From Chloroflexota bacterium (GTDB taxonomy: Bacteria; Chloroflexota; Anaerolineae; J036; Brachytrichaceae): 64,000 nucleotides of DNA. Of this stretch, positions 55,822-64,000 are shown piece after piece (position 1 is the stretch's first letter; each line of letters opens with the position of its first letter). The position numbers and the translations under genes were made by a program. Location: the NCBI GenBank assembly GCA_025354985.1, contig JANXLU010000068.1:1-64000 (forward strand). The letters run 5' to 3'. Below the pieces are notes generated by a model that had not been told where the DNA came from, searched no databases, and worked only from the letters and a program-made list of their open reading frames with translations.

Positions 55822-56955
55822 CTACCAATTCGTAAACGATCCATCCGGGCGACGAAACATCGGAATGGGCGCGTGATACTCGGACACTTGAGAAACCAGA
55901 CGCGCACCCGACGGCTCAAACACCACCCCAAGCCCGGGTCGGGTGTTTGGCCACAACCGCCCATCGTGAAAGTCGGCTGCCGCGCTCAGATGAGGCGGGA
56001 GCCTGACCGCACCGCCAGCCACCTCGGTAAATACTGGAACCGCGGCGCTGCCCAGCACATGCACCAGCGCAGCCAGCGCCACCGGACCGGTAAAGTGCGG
56101 CACCATCCCCACATAATGAGTTTCGCACAGCGCGGCAATCTTGAGAAACTCGGTGATGCCGCCCACATTGGGCAGGGTCACCCGGGTGTAGTCAATGACA
56201 TGCCGTTCAATAAGCTCGTGGATGTCCCAGCGATCCCCAAACTGCTCGCCCACGGCCACCGGCACTTTACTTTGCGCGCGAAAAGCGGCCAGAGCACCCG
56301 GATTTTCTGAACGCAACGGGTCCTCGACAAATAGCGGATTGAGCGGCTCAATCAAAGTGCTCAGTCGCACCGCGTCGGCCAGGTCCAGCCGGGTGTGAAA
56401 ATCGATGGACCATTCGCCCCGCCCACGCACAGCCTCGGCGATGGTCTGGCACGCGGAAGCCGTCTGGTCCACAACCTGACGTGCGTGAAATACACCGTCG
56501 CCGCCGGCCGGATCGGACACCGACGTGCGAAAGGCGCGAAAGCCCGCCTCCACGCATGCCCGCGCCGTGGCGCCCAGGTCGCCCTGCCACGGAAAGCCGG
56601 TGGCGTAGCATTCCACAAAGTCACGCGATAGCCCACCCAAAAGCGTATGAACCGGCACACCCAATCGCTTACCCTGGATGTCCCACAGTGCAAGATCAAG
56701 CGCGCCTAGCGCGTGCAGCTTTTCACGGCCTGCCGGATAGAACCAGCCGCGATACATCACCTGCCACAGGTGATTGATGCGACCCGGATCCTGGCCTATC
56801 AGCATGGCCGCGCACTGTTCCAGAGTGTCACGCGCACCACCTTCACCAATTCCGGTGATGCCCTCGTCCGTTTCAATGCACACAAGCATGTCACTCTGGT
56901 TGAAGTGCTCGTTGCGCTTTTGCGGCTCGTAGATGTTGATGCGTGTAATTTTCAT
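55822..56955 (-). CDS. Enolase-superfamily mandelate racemase/muconate lactonizing enzyme-like protein
   Basis: MKITRINIYEPQKRNEHFNQ...LGALDLALWDIQGKRLGVPVHTLLGG...DFHTRLDLADAV...FVEDPLRSENPG...GEQFGDRWD. Confidence 0.9.
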   Translation of the reverse strand: MKITRINIYEPQKRNEHFNQSDMLVCIETDEGITGIGEGGARDTLEQCAAMLIGQDPGRINHLWQVMYRGWFYPAGREKLHALGALDLALWDIQGKRLGVPVHTLLGGLSRDFVECYATGFPWQGDLGATARACVEAGFRAFRTSVSDPAGGDGVFHARQVVDQTASACQTIAEAVRGRGEWSIDFHTRLDLADAVRLSTLIEPLNPLFVEDPLRSENPGALAAFRAQSKVPVAVGEQFGDRWDIHELIERHVIDYTRVTLPNVGGITEFLKIAALCETHYVGMVPHFTGPVALAALVHVLGSAAVPVFTEVAGGAVRLPPHLSAAADFHDGRLWPNTRPGLGVVFEPSGARLVSQVSEYHAPIPMFRRPDGSFTNW

Positions 56956-57157
56956 AAGGTGATGCTGAGGTTTTACCACACCGTCTGTTTGATTCGGTCA
57001 GGGTGGCTGGCGCTCAAATCCGGTCAACACTCGGCGCAATATACCTAGAATTTGCTTGCAGAGAATCCACACTTGGGCGCGCTAATCGAAGACGCGATCG
57101 AGCAATCGCCACCAACATGACGATTGCCACTTACAATAAATCACCGGGGGCAACACT

Positions 57158-58204
57158 TTGACAAAATCCATGAAATTTGGTATCACCTTCAAGAGCGATA
57201 TGCCGGTTGCGCGCGAAGTCAAAATCGTAAAGCAAGCCGAACGAGCTGGTTTCACGTACATCTGGAGTTTTGACAGCCATGTTTTGTGGCAGGAACCGTT
57301 TCCCCGGTTTGCATTGTGGGCGTCCGCAACAAAGACCGTACGCATTGGCACCTTGGTCACCAATCCAGTTGTGCGCGATGTCACGGTGGCAAGCAGCCTG
57401 TTCGCAACGCTTCAGCATATCTCAAATGGCAGGATGGATATGGGAATTGGCCGCGGAGATTCATCCCGCAGACGGCTGGGAAAGGGCCCGACGACCATGG
57501 CCCACCTGGAAGAATTTGTGGCACAGTTTCGCGCGCTCACAGCAGGCGAGCACATTAACTACGAAGGTGCCGACGCCGTTCTCACCTGGGCAGATGGCGG
57601 CGTACCACCCGTTTGGGTTGCCGGCTATGGCCCAATCGCCCTGCGTGCAGCAGGCAGAATCGCAGATGGCGTCGTCCTTCAGTTTGCCGACCCGTTTCTC
57701 ATAAAGTGGTGCCTGCAATTTGTGCGGGAAGGTGCGGCTGAAGCTGGTCGGGACTTCTCGAAAATAAAAATAATGGCCGCCGCACCCGTATGGATCGATG
57801 ACGATTTACCTGTTGCACGCCGCAATGTTCGCTGGTTTCCCGCGCTCGTCAGTAATCACGTGGTCGACCTGCTTCGCAAACACCCCCGTGAGGAACTACC
57901 TGAGGAACTCGTTACCTATGTTGCAGACCGGCCCGCCTACGACTATTTACATCATGCCGAGGTCGGCAGTGAAAACGGCCAATTTGTTCCGGATGAGATC
58001 GTAGATCGATACTGTATTGTTGGCGGTGTCAAGGAACAAATCCGCCGCTTGCGGGAACTTCAGGCGATCGGTGTGCACCAATTCAATATTTACCTGATGT
58101 GTGGCGACGAAGAAAAGCAAGTCTCCACATATGGTCGCCACGTAATTGGCGCCCTAAACGGTGGCACACCGGCTCGTACGGGTGCCAAGAAACAATCTGC
58201 TTAA
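57158..58204 (+). CDS. LLM-class F420-dependent oxidoreductase (second copy, different subfamily)
   Basis: MKFGITFKSDMPVAREVKIVKQAERAGFTYIWSFDSHVLWQEPFPRFALWASATKTVRIGTLVTNPVVRDVTVASSLFATLQHISNGRMDMGIGRGDSSRR. Confidence 0.88.
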   Translation: MTKSMKFGITFKSDMPVAREVKIVKQAERAGFTYIWSFDSHVLWQEPFPRFALWASATKTVRIGTLVTNPVVRDVTVASSLFATLQHISNGRMDMGIGRGDSSRRRLGKGPTTMAHLEEFVAQFRALTAGEHINYEGADAVLTWADGGVPPVWVAGYGPIALRAAGRIADGVVLQFADPFLIKWCLQFVREGAAEAGRDFSKIKIMAAAPVWIDDDLPVARRNVRWFPALVSNHVVDLLRKHPREELPEELVTYVADRPAYDYLHHAEVGSENGQFVPDEIVDRYCIVGGVKEQIRRLRELQAIGVHQFNIYLMCGDEEKQVSTYGRHVIGALNGGTPARTGAKKQSA

Positions 58205-58208
58205 TACC

Positions 58209-59684
58209 ATGACCAAGTCAACTCTTACCAACTTTATCAATGGTGGCTTCGTCGCGTCCAAGTCTTTGGACGTGTTGCCGATCAAAAACCCAGCCACCAC
58301 CGAAATTTTGATCTATGTGCCGCTATCGGCCAAAACAGAGGTTGATTCAGCTGCTCAGGCTGCGTCGCTTGCGTTCAAGGAATGGCGCCGCACACCCGTC
58401 GGTGAGCGAATTCAGCCCCTGTTTAGGCTCAAGGCACTCGTTGAACAGCATCGTGATGAGCTTGCTCAGATTATCACCAGGGAGTGTGGCAAAACCTATG
58501 CTGAAAGCGATGCCGAAATTCAGCGTGCCATTGAAAACATCGAAGTTGCGACGAGTGCACCGATCATGATGCAGGGCATAAACAACGAGGATATTGCCCG
58601 CGGCATTGATGAGCATATGATTCGCCAGCCTCTGGGCGTGGTGGCGGCCATCACGCCATTCAATTTCCCGCTTATGGTGCCGTTGTGGTTCATGCCATAC
58701 GCCGTCGCGGCCGGGAACTGTTTCATTTTGAAGCCCAGCGAAAAAGTTCCGATGACCATGCATAAATTGATGGAATTAGTTTCCGCCGCGGGCTTTCCAA
58801 AGGGTGTCCTGCAGGTCGTCAACGGCGCGCGCGATGTGGTCGATGCAATTCTGGATCACCCGGCCATACGCGCAGTGAGTTTTGTGGGATCGACCGCAGT
58901 GGCAAAGTATATTTATTCCCGTGCAACTGCAAATGGCAAGCGTGCCCAATGCCAGGGAGGCGCCAAGAATCCAATCGTCATCATGCCGGATGCGGACATG
59001 GAGACAACCACGCGCATTGCGGCCGATTCGGCATTTGGCTGCGCCGGTCAGCGCTGTCTCGCGGCCTCCGTCGGAATAACAGTCGGCACCGCCAGAAACG
59101 AGTTTCTGGAGCGCCTCGCCGACGCCGCCGCATCGCGTACCGTAGGCTACGGCCTTGACAAAAACGCTCAAATGGGTCCGGTCATTACCGAAGAAAGCAA
59201 GGGTCGCATTGAAAATCTTGTGGCGCTTGGCGAGCGTGAGGGTGCCACGGTGGTCTTGGACGGGCGCAACCGCAAAGTGGCGGGCTATGAAGATGGCAAC
59301 TTCATTTTCCCAACTATTCTGGACAATGTTTCGGCCACAAGTGAATTGTCGCGGACCGAAATCTTTGGTCCGGTATTCAGCCTCATGCACGCTGATTCAA
59401 TTGAAGAAGCTATCGCGCTTGTCAACGATCGCGCGTACGGAAATGCCGCCAGCATTTTTACAAGCAATGGCGCCACGGCACGTCAGTTCCGCTACGAAGT
59501 TACCAGTGGCAACGTGGGAATTAACCTTGGCGTGCCTGCACCCATGGCCTATTTTCCGTTTAGTGGTTGGCGCGAAAGTTTTTTTGGTGACTTGCACGCG
59601 CAAGGCGCACACGGTTTCGAGTTCTACACTGAGACAAAGGTAATCATCGAGCGTTGGCCAAAGGAATGGAGTCGCAAGTTCTAG
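58209..59684 (+). CDS. mmsA: CoA-acylating methylmalonate-semialdehyde dehydrogenase (malonate-semialdehyde type)
   Basis: TNFINGGFVASKSLDVLPIKNPATTEILIYVPLS...ITPFNFPLMVPLWFMPYAVAAGNCFILKPSEKVPMT...SAFGCAGQRCLAASV. Confidence 0.92.
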   Translation: MTKSTLTNFINGGFVASKSLDVLPIKNPATTEILIYVPLSAKTEVDSAAQAASLAFKEWRRTPVGERIQPLFRLKALVEQHRDELAQIITRECGKTYAESDAEIQRAIENIEVATSAPIMMQGINNEDIARGIDEHMIRQPLGVVAAITPFNFPLMVPLWFMPYAVAAGNCFILKPSEKVPMTMHKLMELVSAAGFPKGVLQVVNGARDVVDAILDHPAIRAVSFVGSTAVAKYIYSRATANGKRAQCQGGAKNPIVIMPDADMETTTRIAADSAFGCAGQRCLAASVGITVGTARNEFLERLADAAASRTVGYGLDKNAQMGPVITEESKGRIENLVALGEREGATVVLDGRNRKVAGYEDGNFIFPTILDNVSATSELSRTEIFGPVFSLMHADSIEEAIALVNDRAYGNAASIFTSNGATARQFRYEVTSGNVGINLGVPAPMAYFPFSGWRESFFGDLHAQGAHGFEFYTETKVIIERWPKEWSRKF

Positions 59685-59704
59685 AACGCAAATCATCCAC
59701 CATC

Positions 59705-61105
59705 ATGAGCAAAACACTAATCAAAAAGGCCCGGCTTATCACCGCATCCGATGACACGCGGGCCGACCTGTTGATCGACGGCGAAAAAATTGCCGCGATT
59801 GGCATGGATATCGATGCCCGAACTGCGGATGTAGTCATTGATGCAACCGACAAACTGTTGTTGCCTGGCGGCATAGACAATCACACGCACCTGGATATGC
59901 CCTTTGGCGGTACCGTAAGTTCCGATGACTTCTTCACCGGTCACCGTGCCGCGCTGTTTGGCGGCACTACGTCTCATGTGGATTTCTGCATCCAGCCCAA
60001 AGGTCACACCCTCCGCCGATCGCTTGAAATGTGGCGTGCGAAGGCGGATGGCAAAGCGGCCATGGACTATGGCTTTCACGTCGCCATAACGGACTTGACG
60101 GACGCTGTCATGGAGGAAATTCGCGACCTTCCATCGATGGGCGTTACAAGCATCAAGTTGTTTATGGCGTACAAAGGCGCGCTTCAAGTCGACGACACAA
60201 CACTTTTTAAGTGTATGCGCGTCGCAAAGGAAAGCGGAGTGCTCACCATGGTGCACGCCGAAAATGGCGACGCGATTGACATTCTGATAAAGGACGCACT
60301 GGCGGCCGGTCACACCACGCCGGACTGGCACGAGCGCACAAGACCACCCGAACTTGAAGCCGAGGCCACCAACCGCGCAATAGCACTCGCCAGGGCCGCC
60401 GGTGACGCGCCGTTGTTCATTGTTCACGTCACCAACGAAGAGGCGCTAAATGCAATTTCCCGGGCCCGAGCGCGCGGCCAGCGAACATACGGCGAAACCT
60501 GTGTGCAATATTTTTACTTCACCCGAAATAACCTGAACGGCAGCCGGAATGATCCGTTCGAAGGCGCAAAGTGGGTATGTAGTCCTCCCTTTAGAGAGCA
60601 CAATGACCAAGTTGCCTTGCTGCGCGGCATTCGCCTGGGCGACCTCATGATCGTGAGCACCGACCACTGCCCGTTCAATTACAAAACGCAGAAGATACTT
60701 GGAGCGGAGAGCTTCGCAGCTATACCAAATGGCGTGCCAGGGATTGAAGATCGGTTGGTCATGCTCTGGAACGCCGCAGTGTTGACCGGGCATATTTCAC
60801 CGAGCAAATTTGTTGAACTAACTGCCACCAATCCCGCAAAAATGTTCGGTCTCTATCCCCGCAAAGGAACCCTTTCCGTGGGCTCGGATGCTGACATCGT
60901 AATTTGGGATCCGGTTGTTCGCCATACCGTTAGCGCAGCAACAAGCCACATGAACATCGACTACAACTTATACGAAGGGATGCAAGTGACCGGCAAGGCC
61001 GAGAAAGTCTTCTTGCGTGGCTCGCTTGTTGTAGACGGCACCTCTTGGCAGGGAACCCGTGGTGGCGGTCGGTTTATGGCGCGCGCATCCGCGTTGCTGG
61101 CATGA
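59705..61105 (+). CDS. hydA: Dihydropyrimidinase/D-hydantoinase
   Basis: LLLPGGIDNHTHLDMPFGGTVSSDDFFTGHRAALFGGTTSHVDFC...KLFMAYKGALQVDD...HAENGD...STDHCPFN. Confidence 0.94.
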   Translation: MSKTLIKKARLITASDDTRADLLIDGEKIAAIGMDIDARTADVVIDATDKLLLPGGIDNHTHLDMPFGGTVSSDDFFTGHRAALFGGTTSHVDFCIQPKGHTLRRSLEMWRAKADGKAAMDYGFHVAITDLTDAVMEEIRDLPSMGVTSIKLFMAYKGALQVDDTTLFKCMRVAKESGVLTMVHAENGDAIDILIKDALAAGHTTPDWHERTRPPELEAEATNRAIALARAAGDAPLFIVHVTNEEALNAISRARARGQRTYGETCVQYFYFTRNNLNGSRNDPFEGAKWVCSPPFREHNDQVALLRGIRLGDLMIVSTDHCPFNYKTQKILGAESFAAIPNGVPGIEDRLVMLWNAAVLTGHISPSKFVELTATNPAKMFGLYPRKGTLSVGSDADIVIWDPVVRHTVSAATSHMNIDYNLYEGMQVTGKAEKVFLRGSLVVDGTSWQGTRGGGRFMARASALLA

Positions 61106-61122
61106 TGCTTTGGATCGCAAAG

Positions 61123-61902
61123 TTATAGTCCAACCGTTAGCAACGCTACACCCACACCGGATTGAACAAATAAATAACGTGGTACTGAAGGGTTAAGTTC
61201 TATTTTTAACCACAGTTGACGAACCAGTTGCAGCACTTGCGGCTCATTGCAGGGAACACCCCAAACGGCATTACTTATCAGTTCGAATGATCCAATTCGC
61301 CCCTTGAGCGGTATCAAAAACTCTAGCAATCGATGCTCGCTGCGCGTCAGACGCTGGCTCAGCAAATTTCCGTCGCGATATACGTAGCCGCGCGAACTAA
61401 CAAACAGACCTAGGCTGGGTGCCATCTCAAATTCATCGTCTTCGCCGACAAAATTATCCTGATCTGCTCCCGAACCGCTCGAAAACACGTCGGAAATTGC
61501 ATTGTCAAATTCTCCGGTTTTTGAGTCGGACAGGTCCGTCATTTCCATGTTCCTAAAGATAAACTGAAAAGTCTTCCCAATTTGAATGTAATCGCTGTCG
61601 GACAAAACCACTGTCTGGTTTAGCAGTTTGTTTCCGTTCACCTTCGTGCCATTCAGGCTCGTATCTTCCAAAATCCAAACTCCAGCGTCAAATGTCAACC
61701 GCGCATGCCGTCTGCTCGCCTTGCTGTCATGCGCTGCGATGGCAATATCATGTTCGTAACTGACGCCCCGACCTATTACGACTCGGGGCGGTCGCAGGAC
61801 ATATCGGTGTGTGGGATTGTCGACTTGCAACAGCACTGCCGTGCACCCAAGAGCGCCGTCTGTCTGGCCAATGGGTTCACGAATATCGGTTTGATTAGAC
61901 AT
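61123..61902 (-). CDS. FHA domain + OmpR/PhoB-type winged-helix protein
   Basis: FHA: VVIGRGVSYEHDIAIAAHDSKASRRHARLTFDAGVWILEDTSLNGTKVNG. wHTH: LLSQRLTRSEHRLLEFLIPLKGRIGSFELISNAVWG...RQLWLKIELNPSVPRYLFVQSGVGVALL. Confidence 0.82.
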   Translation of the reverse strand: MSNQTDIREPIGQTDGALGCTAVLLQVDNPTHRYVLRPPRVVIGRGVSYEHDIAIAAHDSKASRRHARLTFDAGVWILEDTSLNGTKVNGNKLLNQTVVLSDSDYIQIGKTFQFIFRNMEMTDLSDSKTGEFDNAISDVFSSGSGADQDNFVGEDDEFEMAPSLGLFVSSRGYVYRDGNLLSQRLTRSEHRLLEFLIPLKGRIGSFELISNAVWGVPCNEPQVLQLVRQLWLKIELNPSVPRYLFVQSGVGVALLTVGL

Positions 61903-61966
61903 ATCTAATTGAATTCTAACTACTTTTTGCGATTCGTCAATATGGCTTCATTTTTGGCCAATCACC

Positions 61967-61972
61967 TATAAT
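61967..61972 (+). promoter_or_regulatory. Putative -10 element (TATAAT) of the bipA promoter
   Basis: Perfect TATAAT 26 bp upstream of the bipA ATG; -35 not convincing. Confidence 0.4.
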
Positions 61973-61997
61973 CACCTGTCGCCTTTTCAAACGAAAA

Positions 61998-63800
61998 ATG
62001 TCTACGAATTTGTCTCGCATTCGAAACTTTTGCATCATTGCCCATGTCGATCACGGCAAGAGCACGCTGGCGGATCGACTTTTGGAATCCACCGGCACCG
62101 TCACCAAGCGCGAGATGCAGTCTCAATTGCTCGACAGCATGGATCTTGAACGAGAGAAAGGTGTAACCATCAAGGCATCCGCCGTGCGAATGGACTACAC
62201 GGCCGATAGCGGTGAAACCTTTGAAATCAACCTCATCGATACGCCGGGACACGTCGACTTTACATACGAGGTAAGCCGGGCTCTAAATGCGTGTGAGGGC
62301 GCCCTGCTCGTAGTTGATGCCTCGCAGGGCGTTGAAGCTCAGACTCTGGCAAACCTGTATCTGGCGATCGATGCCGGCCTTCACGTGATTCCAGTCATCA
62401 ACAAAATCGACCTCCCCCATGCCCGACCCGATGAGGTCGCGGAAGAAGTGGGCAATCTGTTGGGTGACGACCCGACGGAGATTCTCAAGATCAGCGCGAA
62501 AGAAGGCAAGGGCATTCGCGAGGTTCTTGAACGCGTTGTACGTGACGTCCCCCCTCCAAAAGGTGATTCGGATAAGCCGCTCCAGGCATTGATCTTCGAC
62601 AGCCACTATGATGCGTATAAGGGCGTGATCGCATACGTCCGCGTCATAAATGGCCATATAGACATGAAGACAAAATTGCGCATGTGTGCAACTGGTGCGC
62701 TATGTGATGCCATCGAGATTGGAAACTTTACACCGCGCATGAATCCACTTCCCGAAATCAACGCGGGCGAGGTAGGCTATATTGCCACGGGATTTAAGAC
62801 TGTGCGTGAATGTCGCGTGGGTGACACGCTGGTAAATGCCAGTAATCCGGCGGAACCTTTAATGGGGTACAAGCCGGCCAAGCCAATGGTCTTTGCTGGG
62901 GTGTTCCCAACCTACACGGATGAATATCCATTGCTGCGCGATGCACTTGACAAATTGCAACTAAACGATGCGTCATTGACCTTTGTACCTGAAAACAGTA
63001 CGGCTTTGGGGTTTGGTTATCGCGTTGGGTTTCTTGGCATGTTCCACATGGAAATCATTCAAGAGCGGATCGAGCGGGAATATGATCTCGATATCGTTGT
63101 CACCGCACCAAGCGTGGAATACGAGGCGATTTTGAGCAACGGTGACCTAATCAAGCTGGATAGACCATCCGACATGCCCGACCCAAGCAAGCTGACTGAG
63201 ATGCGTGAACCCTGGATGAAAATTCAGGTGTTTACCCCAAAGGAGTACATCGGCCCGATCATGGAGCTGGTTACCAAGCGCCGTGGACAGAGCGTTAATA
63301 TGGAGTACCTGGATTCAAACAGAGTACTGCTAAGCTACCGTATTCCTCTGGCCGAATTGATTGTCGATTTCTACGATCGGCTAAAGTCCATCAGCAAGGG
63401 CTATGCGTCTTTGGATTACAGCTTTGACAGTTATGACACCGGTGATCTGGTCAAGATGGACATTCTCATTAATGGTGATCCACTTGACGCGCTTTCCATG
63501 ATTGTGCACCGCGATGATGCCCAACACAAGGGCTCGTTGCTCACCCGCAAAATGAAGGACATTATTCCGCGCCAAATGTTCGAAGTGCCGATACAGGCCG
63601 CCTTGGGCGCCAAAATAATAGCCCGCGAAACCGTACGTGCCATGCGCAAGGATGTTTTGGCAAAGTGCTATGGCGGCGACATTACCCGCAAGCGCAAGCT
63701 TTTGGAAAAGCAAAAGGAAGGCAAAAAGCGCATGAAGATGGTGGGCTCGGTAGAAATCCCACAAGAGGCGTTTATGGCAATGCTTAAGCTCGACGATTGA
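61998..63800 (+). CDS. typA: Translational GTPase BipA/TypA
   Basis: [27 protein letters not shown]...[20 protein letters not shown]...[40 protein letters not shown]. The GKSTLADRL/LepA-like features mean LepA (elongation factor 4) is an alternative; the ~600 aa length and [38 protein letters not shown] (LepA-type C-terminal block) favour LepA/EF4-like, so the exact paralogue needs a search. Confidence 0.7.
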   Translation: MSTNLSRIRNFCIIAHVDHGKSTLADRLLESTGTVTKREMQSQLLDSMDLEREKGVTIKASAVRMDYTADSGETFEINLIDTPGHVDFTYEVSRALNACEGALLVVDASQGVEAQTLANLYLAIDAGLHVIPVINKIDLPHARPDEVAEEVGNLLGDDPTEILKISAKEGKGIREVLERVVRDVPPPKGDSDKPLQALIFDSHYDAYKGVIAYVRVINGHIDMKTKLRMCATGALCDAIEIGNFTPRMNPLPEINAGEVGYIATGFKTVRECRVGDTLVNASNPAEPLMGYKPAKPMVFAGVFPTYTDEYPLLRDALDKLQLNDASLTFVPENSTALGFGYRVGFLGMFHMEIIQERIEREYDLDIVVTAPSVEYEAILSNGDLIKLDRPSDMPDPSKLTEMREPWMKIQVFTPKEYIGPIMELVTKRRGQSVNMEYLDSNRVLLSYRIPLAELIVDFYDRLKSISKGYASLDYSFDSYDTGDLVKMDILINGDPLDALSMIVHRDDAQHKGSLLTRKMKDIIPRQMFEVPIQAALGAKIIARETVRAMRKDVLAKCYGGDITRKRKLLEKQKEGKKRMKMVGSVEIPQEAFMAMLKLDD

Positions 63801-63815
63801 CGTGACAACACCGCT

Positions 63816-64000
63816 GTGGAAATCCTGTATGAAGACGCTGATCTTCTGGCGGTAGACAAACCGGCGGGAATGGTGACTACGCCGGCCGCGGGCCACCCAC
63901 CGTCATTACTGTCCACGCTGAGCGCCACCCATAGTGGCTTGCTCGCCGTTCATCGGCTCGATGAAGAAACGACCGGCGTCGTTTTGTTTGCGCGGAATGA
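63816..64000 (+). CDS. RluA-family pseudouridine synthase (5' part, truncated by window edge)
   Basis: VEILYEDADLLAVDKPAGMVTTPAAGHPPSLLSTLSATHSGLLAVHRLDEETTGVVLFARN; HRLDxxTxG motif; GTG start at 63816. Confidence 0.88.
   Translation, partial: MEILYEDADLLAVDKPAGMVTTPAAGHPPSLLSTLSATHSGLLAVHRLDEETTGVVLFARN

Noticed and set aside
61108-61122. CTTTG-GATCG-CAAAG hairpin between convergent hydA and the FHA gene
   Set aside because: 5-bp stem only, no T-tract; too weak to call a terminator.
1-64000. CRISPR arrays, tRNA/rRNA genes, transposases, prophage modules
   Set aside because: No regularly spaced repeats, no cloverleaf or rRNA signatures seen, and no transposase or phage structural motifs in the ORF translations; the only recombinase-like protein appears degenerate.

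Overview
A dense, GC-rich bacterial window with about 43 protein-coding genes and no rRNA, tRNA or CRISPR that I could recognise. The gene set (DUF2298/'Chlor_Arch_YYY'-type giant membrane proteins, NHL propellers, SpoVS, DUF4126, Pro/Thr-rich secreted proteins, F420/LLM enzymes) suggests Chloroflexota; this lineage call is an inference. Housekeeping anchors are recA (partial, left edge), queA, ftsH, mutS, gcvH/gcvPA, spoVS, bipA/typA and an rluA-type gene (partial, right edge). The main accessory block (~4.0-30.4 kb) is a surface-glycan or lipid-glycosylation locus. It has three translationally coupled giant GT-C/DUF2298 proteins, an NHL propeller, heptose-type sugar-nucleotide genes (gmhB and an HddC-GmhA fusion), a GT-C-PA14-PA14-NHL fusion, two more GT39-like proteins, GT2, GT4 and a methyltransferase. 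Other blocks are three tandem glycosidase-like genes, the largest apparently a double pseudo-glycosidase, and a hydantoin/pyrimidine-type catabolic cluster. The strongest items to check are: a perfect 16-bp inverted repeat inside a PHP-phosphoesterase ORF; an 11-6-11 bp (28-bp, dif-like) perfect palindrome directly upstream of a catalytically degenerate tyrosine-recombinase-like gene; a recA SOS box with a second SOS-like box in the queA/ftsH divergent promoter; the double pseudo-glycosidase; and the DUF2298/heptose/NHL locus. All functional names come from reading motifs in the translations; no database search was run.
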